Shown: positions 7,552 through 16,360 of the stretch, in pieces
How positions within the stretch are numbered: the first letter of the stretch is position 1
Layout: every line of letters begins with the position of its first letter
From: SIG78 sp045635745
Lineage (GTDB): Bacteria > Verrucomicrobiota > Lentisphaeria > Victivallales > Victivallaceae
NCBI GenBank assembly: GCA_045635745.1
Contig: JAZTWG010000018.1
Coordinates: forward strand, 135,937-199,936
DNA: 64,000 nt
Reading direction: 5' to 3'
Notes under the pieces: model-generated
The model's input: only the letters and a program-made list of their open reading frames with translations
Told to the model about the DNA's origin: nothing
The model's database searches: none
Made by a program: the position numbers and the translations under genes

Positions 7552-9954
7552 TTATAACCCCATATCGTTCAAGCGGGTCAGCACATCGCCGTTTTCCACA
7601 TAAAGTTCTTCGCTGTCAAGGTCGATCATCACGCGGTCACCGATCATACCGCTGTCAGCGGTCAGCGCTTGCGGACGACCCGGCGGATCACAGGTCATGA
7701 CAACTTTGCGTTCTTTGACCGTATAAACACCTTTATCGCCCCGGGCACGCTGAATTTCGCCGGTAGGCAGCGTGCGGAAAATTCTGACATCCTTATTGGC
7801 AACGACTTTTATCAGTTCACGATCTTCGCCGATCGCCAGACGGTCCGGAAATTCATCGCGCTGTTTATAAGTATTCAGCGGCGGTACCGGCTGTGCGGTT
7901 TTTCCGGCAATCAAATGCAAGTGGCCACACTCCAGCTTGACTGCACTGTCTCGAATCACCACTTCATCGTAGAAATCGGCCACATTGGTTATCAGATCCA
8001 TTTCGCCGCGTTCTGCATCCAGCGTAGTAGTGCCATCGGCAGATTTGCCCAGAAGCGTGGAACTCTTTTTGCCGGCATCTTTGCCGGGTTTACTCTGCAA
8101 GCGCACCTTTTTGCGGGCAAATATTTTTTCTATTTCCACCTTGCCGGGAATGACTTTATCTCCCAGCCGGACATCAAGTTCGCCGGTGGAAAGTATGCCG
8201 CTGGCATCTTCGGCCTGCACATTGCCGACCGCCAGAGCACGGACGGGCTGTTTACGCGTTTTGGCATCTTTCGCACTTTTTCTGCCATCATCAGCAAGAT
8301 CGATATCAAGTTTGTCGCTATCCAGCTTCATGCCTCTGCCGCGTACTGCAACATTGCCATCGAACGCCAGTTTGTTGCCGCCGTAATTGAGGTCGGCACG
8401 CCGGGAATTGACCGTGACTCTTTCTCCGGCGGCACCGGTACTGTTTTTGAGCGCGCCAACCGTTGCCCCGGCCAGCGTGATCTGACTGGAACGGTTGATG
8501 ATCATGCGTTCATGAGCAATATTGTAACGCATTTCGCCGCCGCTGATCACATCGTCGCCGCGCCGGATGACCGGTTTATTTTCCAGATGTATTTCTTCGG
8601 AGCGGGCGTTGTAAGTCATGCGGCCGGCACGGGCGCTTTCGGCCACACCATTGTTATTGCGTTTGTAAAACACATTGCCATCGGCAACCGATTTTTCCGG
8701 ACGTTTACCGGCAGAAGTGCCGGCTGCTGAGTTACCGGATTTCCCGGCAACGTGGTCGGCCAACGTAATTTCAATGCGATCAGCTTTCAGTTCGGACTTA
8801 TCCGAAGGAGAATTAAACCGGGCATTGCCGATCAAGCGTATGAGATTTTCCGGATAATTCCAGTCTGCATAGTCGCTGTGGACCAGATCCGGCTGGGCTC
8901 CGGCAGATTTTTCACGCTGAAACCGGAAAAAACACTTATCAAAAAATCTGATTATCTTTTTATCCGGCAATATTACGATGCGTTCCGCCTCGGCTTTATC
9001 GTTGCCCCGCATAAGTTTAGGACGCGATCCGGTCATTTCGATCATATCCTGCACGGCGTTGTAGACCATGAGATCCGCGCTGGCGCTCTGTTCGCCATCA
9101 GCGGCTTCGTCGTCAGTGAGTTTGCGTACTGCATGCACCTTGCCGATAAACCGGGCTGTCCGCAGTTTCTGATCTTTATTCTGTGCAGTGTTGCTCTTTT
9201 GGGCCGCACTTTTGCTGCCGGCAGGAGCCGCACCGAATTCGATTTCCAGCTTGTCCGAAGTTATCGTACCGGCCGGATCAAACACCCGTACATGCCCGGA
9301 AAGAGTTATGCGGTTGTTGCGGGTATCGATCAGCATTTCGTCGCAATAAGCCAGCGTGCTGGTTATCTTGCTTTTACCAGTTTCAGAACGCTTACCCTGA
9401 TCCATGGCGCTCAACGGCGAAGCTATGGAACGGCCGCCGGAATTACGCAAAACGATTTCCACATTGCTCAAAATCTTGATAACGTGCCGGTTGAAGTCAG
9501 CAGTGAACCCCACTCCGTTCAAATCCAGCATGGGCGAACGCATAAAGACCTTTTCGCTGCCGCTGGCGCTGCGCTGAGCCTGATCGAACATTGCCGACGG
9601 CGTAACAACAACTCCGGCGCTGTAAGAGCGTTTGCGCCAGAATTCCTGAACTGTTTCAAGCGGAGAATTGAGTTTATACACCTCGGATTTATTATCAGCC
9701 TGGGCGATAGTTTCCACAGAAACACCTTTCTGCACGGAGTCGATCATCGGCCAGACGGTATCGATCAATTTGCCCCGCATGGTCATAGAACGGCTGCGCA
9801 GAAAGTATTCCAACTGCTGATTCTTATAAAACGGCATCCGCGCCGCACCGGTGCGTACATTGCTGAATGCACCAATATTCCGGGGCGCGGCGTCCAGCAT
9901 TGCCGGAACGCTGCCCAGAAGAATCACAATCAGGATTGCAGAGAGTTTTTTCAT
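7552..9954 (-). CDS. Large OstA/LptA-like periplasmic LPS-transport protein (multi-module)
   Basis: 800 residues with a signal peptide (1-22, MKKLSAILIVILLGSVPAML). The mature part repeats an OstA-type pattern: alternating hydrophobic beta-strands with phrases such as NRITLSGHVRVFDPAG, IEMTGSRPKLMRGNDKAEAE, LIRLIGNARFNSPSD, KLAFDGNVAVRGRGMKLDSD and RALAVGNVQAEDASGIL. I count about seven such modules between ~190 and 800; the first part could be LptC-like. Ordinary LptA is ~180 residues and oligomerises. Stop-start overlap with kdsC (TAATG) places it in the kdsC-lptC-lptA-lptB position. The role in LPS transit is well supported by context; the exact module count is by eye. Confidence 0.8.
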   Translation of the reverse strand: MKKLSAILIVILLGSVPAMLDAAPRNIGAFSNVRTGAARMPFYKNQQLEYFLRSRSMTMRGKLIDTVWPMIDSVQKGVSVETIAQADNKSEVYKLNSPLETVQEFWRKRSYSAGVVVTPSAMFDQAQRSASGSEKVFMRSPMLDLNGVGFTADFNRHVIKILSNVEIVLRNSGGRSIASPLSAMDQGKRSETGKSKITSTLAYCDEMLIDTRNNRITLSGHVRVFDPAGTITSDKLEIEFGAAPAGSKSAAQKSNTAQNKDQKLRTARFIGKVHAVRKLTDDEAADGEQSASADLMVYNAVQDMIEMTGSRPKLMRGNDKAEAERIVILPDKKIIRFFDKCFFRFQREKSAGAQPDLVHSDYADWNYPENLIRLIGNARFNSPSDKSELKADRIEITLADHVAGKSGNSAAGTSAGKRPEKSVADGNVFYKRNNNGVAESARAGRMTYNARSEEIHLENKPVIRRGDDVISGGEMRYNIAHERMIINRSSQITLAGATVGALKNSTGAAGERVTVNSRRADLNYGGNKLAFDGNVAVRGRGMKLDSDKLDIDLADDGRKSAKDAKTRKQPVRALAVGNVQAEDASGILSTGELDVRLGDKVIPGKVEIEKIFARKKVRLQSKPGKDAGKKSSTLLGKSADGTTTLDAERGEMDLITNVADFYDEVVIRDSAVKLECGHLHLIAGKTAQPVPPLNTYKQRDEFPDRLAIGEDRELIKVVANKDVRIFRTLPTGEIQRARGDKGVYTVKERKVVMTCDPPGRPQALTADSGMIGDRVMIDLDSEELYVENGDVLTRLNDMGL

Positions 9955-10499
9955 TAAAATTTATAATCCTCAAGTCCGTAACGCGCCATGACGTCGCGCC
10001 ATTTGCCGCTTTCAATCAAAAGCCGGTCGATCACTTCGCGCACCGCGCCCTGACCGCCATTGTGCTGTGTGCGGACATCCGCAGCTGTATCCATATAGCA
10101 GGGGGCATCGGCAACGGTGGCCGCGATTCCGGCCACCCGCATCACCGGCAGATCGATGGTATCATCACCCATATACAAAACTTCATCGGCTTGCAGCTTT
10201 TGTTCAGCAAGCAATTCTTCGAAAGCTTCGAGCTTGTTTTTTTTGCCTTCGTAGACAAAACTTAAACCCAATTCTTCGGCGCGACGGTTGTTGGCGGCAC
10301 TCTTTCTGCCTGAAAGCACGCCCACAAGCAATCCGGCACGCATGGCAAGCTTTATGCCGTGTCCATCGCGTACATGAAAGAACTTGATCTCTTCGGGAGA
10401 ACCGGTGCCGTAGCCTATTCTGCCATCGGTCAATATGCCGTCGATATCCAGCACTACCGCCCGGATCTTCTGCCAACGATCTGCTGCTATATTATCCAT
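9954..10499 (-). CDS. kdsC: 3-deoxy-D-manno-octulosonate 8-phosphate phosphatase KdsC
   Basis: 181 residues from ATG 10499 (a TTG at 10520 is possible but lacks a good ribosome-binding site). HAD-family phosphatase that releases Pi from Kdo-8-P. Catalytic VVLDIDGILTDG (Asp18 and Asp20), VLSGRKS, the KLEAFEELL lysine region and MGDDTIDLPVM give the four HAD motifs. As in other tetrameric KdsC proteins there is no cap domain. It follows kdsA closely and overlaps the OstA-type gene by one base. Confidence 0.95.
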   Translation of the reverse strand: MDNIAADRWQKIRAVVLDIDGILTDGRIGYGTGSPEEIKFFHVRDGHGIKLAMRAGLLVGVLSGRKSAANNRRAEELGLSFVYEGKKNKLEAFEELLAEQKLQADEVLYMGDDTIDLPVMRVAGIAATVADAPCYMDTAADVRTQHNGGQGAVREVIDRLLIESGKWRDVMARYGLEDYKF

Positions 10500-10522
10500 G
10501 TGCTTCAAACTGCCCCGCAAAA

Positions 10523-11338
10523 TTAAAATCCGAGATCATGAATAGCTTTGACTTCAGTCAGCAGCTCTTCGGTCAGCTTGAAATCCAGCGAGTTCGGCCC
10601 GTCGGAAAATGCCTTGGCCGGATTGGGGTGTATCTCGCAGAACAATGCGTCGATACCGATCGCCGCTGCCGCACGGGCCAGCGGACGCACAAATTCACGC
10701 TGACCGCCGGAAGCATTTCCCAGCCCGCCGGGCAGCTGCACCGAATGAGTGGCATCAAAAACCACCGGCACACCCAAACCGCGCATGGTCGGCAAACTGC
10801 GCATATCAACCACCAGATTGTGATAACCGAAACTGCTGCCGCGTTCGCAAAGCATGACTTTATCATTGCCCACGGCACGGACTTTATCGACCGCACCTTT
10901 CATATCTTCCGGCGCCATAAACTGCCCCTTTTTGATATTGATGACTTTGCCGGTACGGCCGGCAGCCTGCAGCAAATCGGTCTGACGACAGAGAAAAGCC
11001 GGGATCTGAAGTATATCGGCTACTGCGGCGGCCTTTTCGACTTCCACTGTTTCATGCACATCGGTCACCACCGGCACGTTGAAGCGTTTTTTGACTTCAG
11101 CAAGAAATTCCAGACCTTTTTCCATGCCCGGACCGCGCACCGAACCCGCCGCGGAGCGGTTGGCTTTATCATAAGAAGCCTTGAAGACATATCCGATATC
11201 CAGTCTGGCGCAAAGTCCGGTCAGAAACTCCGCCACTTCCAGACAAGTTTCCATACTTTCGGCCATACACGGCCCGCCCAGCAACACGAGTCTGCCACTT
11301 CCGATCGTTACATTATCATTGACTTTTACTGCATTCAT
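10523..11338 (-). CDS. kdsA: 2-dehydro-3-deoxyphosphooctonate aldolase (Kdo-8-P synthase)
   Basis: 271 residues. Condenses phosphoenolpyruvate with arabinose-5-phosphate to form Kdo-8-phosphate. Typical family text: GGPCMAESMETCLEVAEFL, SYDKANRSAAGSVRGPG, VVTDVHE, IPAFLCRQTDLL, KKGQFMAPEDM, CERGSSFGYHNLVVDMRSL, DATHSVQLPGG. Eight bases separate it from kdsB. A TIM-barrel cytoplasmic enzyme in an uninterrupted kdsB-kdsA-kdsC run. Confidence 0.98.
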   Translation of the reverse strand: MNAVKVNDNVTIGSGRLVLLGGPCMAESMETCLEVAEFLTGLCARLDIGYVFKASYDKANRSAAGSVRGPGMEKGLEFLAEVKKRFNVPVVTDVHETVEVEKAAAVADILQIPAFLCRQTDLLQAAGRTGKVINIKKGQFMAPEDMKGAVDKVRAVGNDKVMLCERGSSFGYHNLVVDMRSLPTMRGLGVPVVFDATHSVQLPGGLGNASGGQREFVRPLARAAAAIGIDALFCEIHPNPAKAFSDGPNSLDFKLTEELLTEVKAIHDLGF

Positions 11339-11346
11339 TTTTTACC

Positions 11347-12090
11347 TCACATATTTTTTAATTTTTCTATGAGTTTGGCTTCGGCACGCACCAGATCTTC
11401 GGGGGTATCCACGCCGACACTTTCCAGATCGGTTATCAGAACCTGAATGGAGATATCATTTTCCAACGCACGGAGCTGTTCGAGTTTTTCACAATTTTCC
11501 AGTTTGCCGGCATCCATGGCCACAAATCTTTCCAACACATCGCGGCGGTATGCGTAGATTCCCCAATGCAGATATACGCTCATATCTTCCCCGCCACTGC
11601 GCAGAAACGGAATCATCGAGCGGCTGAAATAAAGTGCTCTGCCGGAATTGCTTTTCACCAGTTTGACTTTGTTGGGATTATCCAATTCTTCGCGGGAGCC
11701 TTCCACTCCGATCGTAGCCATTTCCGGCGCATCACTCTGCAGCATGCGGTCGATCAGGCTGTTGATCGCTTCGGTCGGCAGCAGAGGCTCATCGCCCTGC
11801 ACGTTGATTACTACATCGGCCTCGATCCCTTTGAGTGCAGCGGCGATCCGGTCGGTACCCGAGGGCAATTCAGGATCAGTCATCACCGCAGTTGCGCCGA
11901 ACGCGGTACAAGCATCGATCACCCGCTGATTATCAGCGGCAATCAGGCAAATATCGGCCTTGCTGGCCGAAGCGCGTTCATAAACATGCTGGATCATGGG
12001 TTTGCCTGCCAGCGGAGCAAGCACCTTCCCGGGAAAACGGGAACTGCCATAACGGGCGGGAATAACAACTGCAGTGCGGAGTTTGGCCAT
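11347..12090 (-). CDS. kdsB: CMP-Kdo synthetase (3-deoxy-manno-octulosonate cytidylyltransferase)
   Basis: 247 residues. Activates Kdo with CTP. Nucleotide-binding start VVIPARYGSSRFPGKVLAPL, VMTDPELPSGTDRIA, INVQGDEPLL, and the YFSRSMIPF and HWGIYAYRRDVL segments match the family throughout. AAGAGGTG lies before ATG 12090. First of the kds genes; 49 bases separate it from the preceding small membrane protein, so it may be part of the long aroQ-to-lptB transcription unit. Confidence 0.98.
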   Translation of the reverse strand: MAKLRTAVVIPARYGSSRFPGKVLAPLAGKPMIQHVYERASASKADICLIAADNQRVIDACTAFGATAVMTDPELPSGTDRIAAALKGIEADVVINVQGDEPLLPTEAINSLIDRMLQSDAPEMATIGVEGSREELDNPNKVKLVKSNSGRALYFSRSMIPFLRSGGEDMSVYLHWGIYAYRRDVLERFVAMDAGKLENCEKLEQLRALENDISIQVLITDLESVGVDTPEDLVRAEAKLIEKLKNM

Positions 12091-12139
12091 TTTTTACACC
12101 TCTTGAATAATACAATATTCCGCTTTTAAAAAAGCAGAT

Positions 12140-12616
12140 TCAATTCTTTGCTTTGCGCCGCAGATCTGTGCCGCGCAAAGTTTTCAGATAACTATCTAAT
12201 TCAAGCTCAACGGCTTGAGAAAATGCTTTGCCTGCCATGCAGTGTTCAAGCTGGATATTGAGTTTGGCAAGCGCATCTTTCATTTCACGGCATTGCCGGG
12301 GAGTCATACGTTTGCCGTATTTATGCATGTAACCGGCCATCCGGTCAAGACTGCGGCAGATCAGCGCGGCTTCCGATCCGGCGGGTTTACCAAGTTTGCC
12401 GGCTGCATGACGGGCACTCCCGCGGACATGGTCGAATTGCTCAATGACTTCCTGCTGGGCAACTTGCTCCACCCACATGCTTTCGATCCGCAAATGCCAC
12501 GGCAGCCACACGATCAGAAAGCACTCCGATACCACGATGATAAAAAAGAGAAAAAAAGCCAACAGCATCATGTAGTCTTTTTTGAACTTGACTGATTGCA
12601 GTATTTTCTGCGACAT
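12140..12616 (-). CDS. Unknown single-pass membrane protein
   Basis: 158 residues from ATG 12616, 4 bases after the maf stop, with GGGAG upstream; a longer frame starting at 12724 would lie inside maf and is rejected. One strong membrane helix near the N-terminus (MMLLAFFLFFIIVVSECFLI) is followed by an extracytoplasmic, mostly helical domain (VEQVAQQEVIEQFDHV; RQCREMKDALAKLNIQLEHC). It sits between maf and kdsB in the envelope operon. No family recognised. Confidence 0.65.
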   Translation of the reverse strand: MSQKILQSVKFKKDYMMLLAFFLFFIIVVSECFLIVWLPWHLRIESMWVEQVAQQEVIEQFDHVRGSARHAAGKLGKPAGSEAALICRSLDRMAGYMHKYGKRMTPRQCREMKDALAKLNIQLEHCMAGKAFSQAVELELDSYLKTLRGTDLRRKAKN

Positions 12617-12620
12617 TATG

Positions 12621-13214
12621 TTATTGCTCCCGTCTGAATTCCGACCAATCCACGGCCTCCCGCTGCAAGCACTCCTGAAGCGCCGCCACCGGCAGACCTG
12701 TAATATTTTCCAGCTCGCCTTCAATCGATTCTACGAGCATATTTCCACATTCCTGTATAGCATAAGCGCCGGCCTTGTCCAGCACCGGCACTTGGGCTAA
12801 GTATTCATCTATTGTGCGGTCATCAAGTTCACGGAATCTGACTTGCGATACCGCAACAAAATCAATTTTACGATTACCGGAAAGCTGCCGGAGCGATACT
12901 GCGGTCAGGCATTCATGCCGACTTCCGGAAAATTTCCGCAGAAAACTCCGCGCTTCGCTCAAATCGCGGGGTTTACCGTAAATTACTCCTTCGAACACAA
13001 TAACCGTATCTGCCCCCAGCACCCAATCTTCCGGATGACGGCGGGCAACAGCTTCGGCTTTTCGGGCAGCATTGACTGCCACTGTCTCCTCGGGCTGCAG
13101 TCCGGAATCACTGCCAAGCTCTTCAACTTCTGCAGATTCCACTGTAAATTCAGCGGCAACCCGTTTCAGCAGCTCTTTTCGCCGGGGTGATTCAGACGCC
13201 AGAAACAAACGCAT
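12621..13214 (-). CDS. maf: Maf-family nucleoside triphosphate pyrophosphatase
   Basis: 197 residues. House-cleaning hydrolase for non-canonical or modified NTPs. Starts LASESPRRKELL, the family signature, then VLGADTVIVFEG, GKPRDLSEARSFLRKFSGSR, DEYLAQ and KAGAYAIQ. The YhdE/YceF subtype was not resolved. Its start overlaps the end of the preceding AmaP-like gene by 23 bases. Confidence 0.95.
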   Translation of the reverse strand: MRLFLASESPRRKELLKRVAAEFTVESAEVEELGSDSGLQPEETVAVNAARKAEAVARRHPEDWVLGADTVIVFEGVIYGKPRDLSEARSFLRKFSGSRHECLTAVSLRQLSGNRKIDFVAVSQVRFRELDDRTIDEYLAQVPVLDKAGAYAIQECGNMLVESIEGELENITGLPVAALQECLQREAVDWSEFRREQ

Positions 13215-13728
13215 TGTTTATCACCGGCGGTGTCGGATCGTTGCCGTCATGCTCTTCGCGTTCTGCCGGGATCCGGGCAAGGTTGATTGCCACGGTTTTG
13301 ATCGATTCAATACCGAACGACTTGTTCAGCATTACAAAAACCCGCTGTTTGAATGCACCGGCAACTTCATCAAACGAACTGCCGTTTTCATCAAAAATCA
13401 CAGATACGGTCAAGCCCAGTTCATTACGGCGGTTGCGATGCATATTCACTTTGAGTATTTCCAGCTCGGGAAAATCATTTTCCAAACGGCAGACCGCCGT
13501 AAAAATCGCATTGCGCGATATGAATATATCCCCGTCTTCCCGCGCCAGAGTGACCCCAGGCACCGCGGGCTTGCGGAAAATCAATTTGAAAATCAAACAG
13601 AGCACAAAGAGCAGAAAGAACACCAGCGCCGCCAGCAGCAGCGCCAGATAAAACCCACGCTCAAATTCGCTGGTTGCGGGCAATGACATGATACTGTTGT
13701 CGATCCAATTATAAATCTTTTCCATCAT
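13192..13728 (-). CDS. AmaP-like membrane partner of Asp23
   Basis: 178 residues. After a short N-terminus (~1-25) there is one long hydrophobic segment (~26-50, ALLLAALVFFLLFVLCLIFK), then a cytoplasmic alpha/beta domain including ISRNAIFTAVCRLENDFPELE and LGLTVSVIFDE. Layout and position immediately after an Asp23-family gene resemble AmaP, the alkaline-shock membrane anchor that recruits Asp23 in Firmicutes. The sequence is divergent, so the function is an inference from architecture and neighbourhood. Confidence 0.6.
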   Translation of the reverse strand: MMEKIYNWIDNSIMSLPATSEFERGFYLALLLAALVFFLLFVLCLIFKLIFRKPAVPGVTLAREDGDIFISRNAIFTAVCRLENDFPELEILKVNMHRNRRNELGLTVSVIFDENGSSFDEVAGAFKQRVFVMLNKSFGIESIKTVAINLARIPAEREEHDGNDPTPPVINNAFVSGV

Positions 13729-13766
13729 CTATCGCCTTTCCGGTGTTCTTTCTCAATACCAATGAT

Positions 13767-14267
13767 TCAACCGATCGCCGGCATACCGGCAATTGCAGCG
13801 GCTTGAGCGGCGCTCACCATGCCGGCAGTTCCGTCAGCAGCATCTTCATCATCTTCTTCAATGAATTCATCAAGCTGCTGGACAACCACATCCACAGCGG
13901 CAACTGTCACTCCGGCGGCGCTTTCCACCTGTTCGATGACCTGACGCTGGATTTCTACTGCCACCGCGGGAATCACGGTACCGTAAAGCATATTGACCTT
14001 GGCCACGATCTTGAGTTTATCATCACCATCTTTGATGATTTCGATCGCACGGGAGTGGCTGCCCACGATCCCCGCCAGGTTTTCCATGATCGCGCTGCCG
14101 GCAAGACGCGACACGCCTTCCACGCCCAGCACGGCACGGCTGACCAGCGATGCCAGCACATTGTCATGGATCTTGATCAAACCCAATTCCGAAGGAGTAT
14201 CACTGGTAACGGCAGTACGATTGTTGGCAACTGCGGTTGTACTGTTGGTCGTTTCGGTGTTTTTCAT
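13767..14267 (-). CDS. Asp23/Gls24 (YqhY-like) family protein
   Basis: 166 residues. The core ~30-140 has the Asp23/DUF322 pattern: IKIHDNVLASLVSRAVLGVEGVSRLAG, then KIVAKVNMLYGTVIPAVAVEIQRQVIEQVE and VAAVDVVVQQL. Strong ribosome-binding site AGGAGGTTACTCT before ATG. It lies just after accB-accC, as yqhY does in Bacillus (accB-accC-yqhY), where YqhY affects acetyl-CoA carboxylase homeostasis. The C-terminus is acidic then Ala-rich. The family call is firm; the role in fatty-acid control is inferred from synteny. Confidence 0.88.
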   Translation of the reverse strand: MKNTETTNSTTAVANNRTAVTSDTPSELGLIKIHDNVLASLVSRAVLGVEGVSRLAGSAIMENLAGIVGSHSRAIEIIKDGDDKLKIVAKVNMLYGTVIPAVAVEIQRQVIEQVESAAGVTVAAVDVVVQQLDEFIEEDDEDAADGTAGMVSAAQAAAIAGMPAIG

Positions 14268-14304
14268 AGAGTAACCTCCTTATCTTGAATTGTTATTTTT
14301 TTAT

Positions 14305-14387
14305 CATACCTCCGGGGATACATCCCCGAAGGTATGTGTGGCACTTATGCCATTTTTTCCGGATACGGCTGTTTACGCCGCATCCGG
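14305..14387 (-). promoter_or_regulatory. Pair of hairpins between accC and the Asp23-family gene
   Basis: Hairpin one: 14359-14387, an 11-bp stem with 7-base loop. Hairpin two: 14305-14336, a 15-bp stem with 2-base loop. Each has one imperfect position that is G-U on the minus-strand RNA but A-C on the plus strand, so both fold fully only in the operon transcript. Neither is followed by a T run, so they are not simple terminators; mRNA processing, stabilisation or attenuation is possible. Confidence 0.55.
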
Positions 14388-14400
14388 CAGTTTACTGCAA

Positions 14401-15834
14401 TTATTTGACCGATTTGGCACGGCTTTTGTGCGCTGCTTTGGCCGGAGCCTTCTCTGCGGCAGCTTTTTTATCCGCAGCAGCATCAACACTGAGAAAAGCG
14501 CGTTCCACAAAACCGGTATCGTAATTGCCTGAAGCAAAATCATTGTTGTTAAGGATCTTGCTGGAGAACGGAATAGTCGTTTTGACCCCGTCTACAATAA
14601 ATTCATCCAACGCACGGCGGCAGCGGATGATCGCCTGTTCGCGGTCTGCAGCCTTGACGATCAGCTTGGCAATCATGCTGTCGTAGTAGGGCGGAATGCG
14701 GTAGCCGCTGTAAACATGTGTATCCACACGCACACCGATACCGCCGGCAGGCACCAGCAGTTTGACTTCACCGGGACACGGGGTAAAGCGTGTTTCCGGA
14801 TTTTCCGCATTGATACGGCACTCGATAACATGACCTTCAAATTTGATATCTTTCTGGCGCACGCTCAAGGTTTCTCCGGCAGCAATACGGATCTGTTCTT
14901 TAACAATATCCACACCGGTAAGTTCTTCGGTCACCGGGTGTTCCACCTGCACGCGGGTATTCATTTCCATAAAATAGAAATTACCATCCTGCGTCAGCAG
15001 AAATTCAATAGTACCGGCATTGGTGTAACCGGCGGCTTTTGCCGCTTTGACTGCCGCTGTACCCATCTTTTCGCGCAGTTTGCTGTTCAAAGCCGGCGAC
15101 GGAGATTCTTCGATCAGTTTCTGGTTGCGGCGCTGCACACTGCAGTCGCGCTCGCCCAGATGCACCACGTTGCCGTGATTATCAGCCAAAATCTGGAACT
15201 CGATATGGCGCGGATTGATAATATATTTTTCCATATACAGCGAACCATCGCCGAAAGCGTTTTCCGCTTCGGTTCTGGCCGAGTGATAACCCTGGATCAG
15301 GCTGCCGTCGTCATACGCAATACGCATACCGCGACCACCGCCGCCGGCAGTAGCCTTGACGATTACCGGATAACCCAGCTTCTGCGCCATTTTCAACGCT
15401 TCAGCTTCGGTATTGATCAAACCTTCGCTGCCGGGAGTTACCGGCACACCAGCTTTCATCATGGTTTCACGGGCAACTGCCTTGTCGCCCAAAGCACGCA
15501 TGGCTTCGGGAGTGGGCCCGATAAAGGTTATATTGTGCTTGCGGCAGGCTTCGGCAAAGTAAGCATTTTCTGCCAGAAAGCCGTAGCCCGGGTGGATGGC
15601 ATCGACATCGCAAATCGCAGCCACGCTGAGGATACGGTCGATCAAAAGGTAACTTGCCGAGGCTTGAGCCGGTCCGATACAAACGGCTTCGTCTGCTTCA
15701 CGCACAGGCAGACTGTCGGCATCGGCAATGGAGTAAACCGCCACTGTTTTAATGCCCAATTCGCGACAGGCGCGAATCACCCGCAACGCAATTTCGCCGC
15801 GGTTGGCGATCAGTATCTTATTGAAAAGAGCCAT
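14401..15834 (-). CDS. accC: Biotin carboxylase subunit of acetyl-CoA carboxylase
   Basis: 477 residues. ATP-dependent carboxylation of the biotin on AccB. Starts FNKILIANRGEIALRVIRAC; ATP-grasp glycine loop KATAGGGGRGMRIA; EKYIINPRHIEFQILAD; ERDCSVQRRNQKLIEE; MEMNTRVQVEHPVTEE. About 25 extra residues at the C-terminus are Lys/Ala-rich. accB is 22 bases upstream. AccA and AccD are not in this window. Confidence 0.98.
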   Translation of the reverse strand: MALFNKILIANRGEIALRVIRACRELGIKTVAVYSIADADSLPVREADEAVCIGPAQASASYLLIDRILSVAAICDVDAIHPGYGFLAENAYFAEACRKHNITFIGPTPEAMRALGDKAVARETMMKAGVPVTPGSEGLINTEAEALKMAQKLGYPVIVKATAGGGGRGMRIAYDDGSLIQGYHSARTEAENAFGDGSLYMEKYIINPRHIEFQILADNHGNVVHLGERDCSVQRRNQKLIEESPSPALNSKLREKMGTAAVKAAKAAGYTNAGTIEFLLTQDGNFYFMEMNTRVQVEHPVTEELTGVDIVKEQIRIAAGETLSVRQKDIKFEGHVIECRINAENPETRFTPCPGEVKLLVPAGGIGVRVDTHVYSGYRIPPYYDSMIAKLIVKAADREQAIIRCRRALDEFIVDGVKTTIPFSSKILNNNDFASGNYDTGFVERAFLSVDAAADKKAAAEKAPAKAAHKSRAKSVK

Positions 15835-15856
15835 ATATTTATCCCGGATTTGAGTT

Positions 15857-16306
15857 TTACTCGATCACGAAAAGCGGCTGACCAAATTCGACCGCGCTGC
15901 CGTTTTCCACGAGAATATCGCGGATAACACCATTTTTTTCGGCCTTGATCTCGTTCATAACCTTCATAGCTTCAACGATACATACGACTGTATCGGGAGT
16001 GACCTTGTCGCCGACTTTGACGAACGGTGCTGCTTCCGGGCTGGGGGCACGATAGAGCGTACCAACCAGCGGAGAATCGATGGTCACACGTTTGGCAGTG
16101 TCAGCAGCCGGAGCAGGAGCTGCAGCCGGAGCGGGGGCAGCGGCCGGAGCCACAGGAGCCGGAGCGATCACGCTCACCGGCGCGGCGGCAACCACAGCAC
16201 CACCACGTTTGATTTCCAGAGTAAAACCTTCGCGTTCGAGCTTCAGTTCGGACAAATCGTTGGCTGCAACGATCTCTGCAATCGCTTTGATTTCGTCAAT
16301 TTTCAT
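15857..16306 (-). CDS. accB: Biotin carboxyl carrier protein of acetyl-CoA carboxylase
   Basis: 149 residues. Biotinylation motif EAMKVMNE with the acceptor Lys115. An N-terminal dimerisation region (LSELKLEREGFTLEIKR) is joined by an Ala/Pro-rich flexible linker (~38-72) to the biotinyl domain (ID-SPLVGTLYRAPSPEAAPF). Good ribosome-binding site (AGGAAG). Lies between aroQ and accC. Confidence 0.98.
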   Translation of the reverse strand: MKIDEIKAIAEIVAANDLSELKLEREGFTLEIKRGGAVVAAAPVSVIAPAPVAPAAAPAPAAAPAPAADTAKRVTIDSPLVGTLYRAPSPEAAPFVKVGDKVTPDTVVCIVEAMKVMNEIKAEKNGVIRDILVENGSAVEFGQPLFVIE

Positions 16307-16360
16307 TTTCTTCTTCCTGTAAGTTAAAATTTATTGTTTACTATACTTAATCAAACTGTT

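Noticed and set aside
12617..12724. 36-codon N-terminal extension of the small membrane protein at 12140-12616
   Set aside because: It overlaps the end of maf in another frame; ATG 12616 has its own ribosome-binding site just after the maf stop.
14305..14387. Rho-independent terminator of accC
   Set aside because: Both hairpins are strong, but on the minus strand they are followed by A-rich, not T-rich, sequence.
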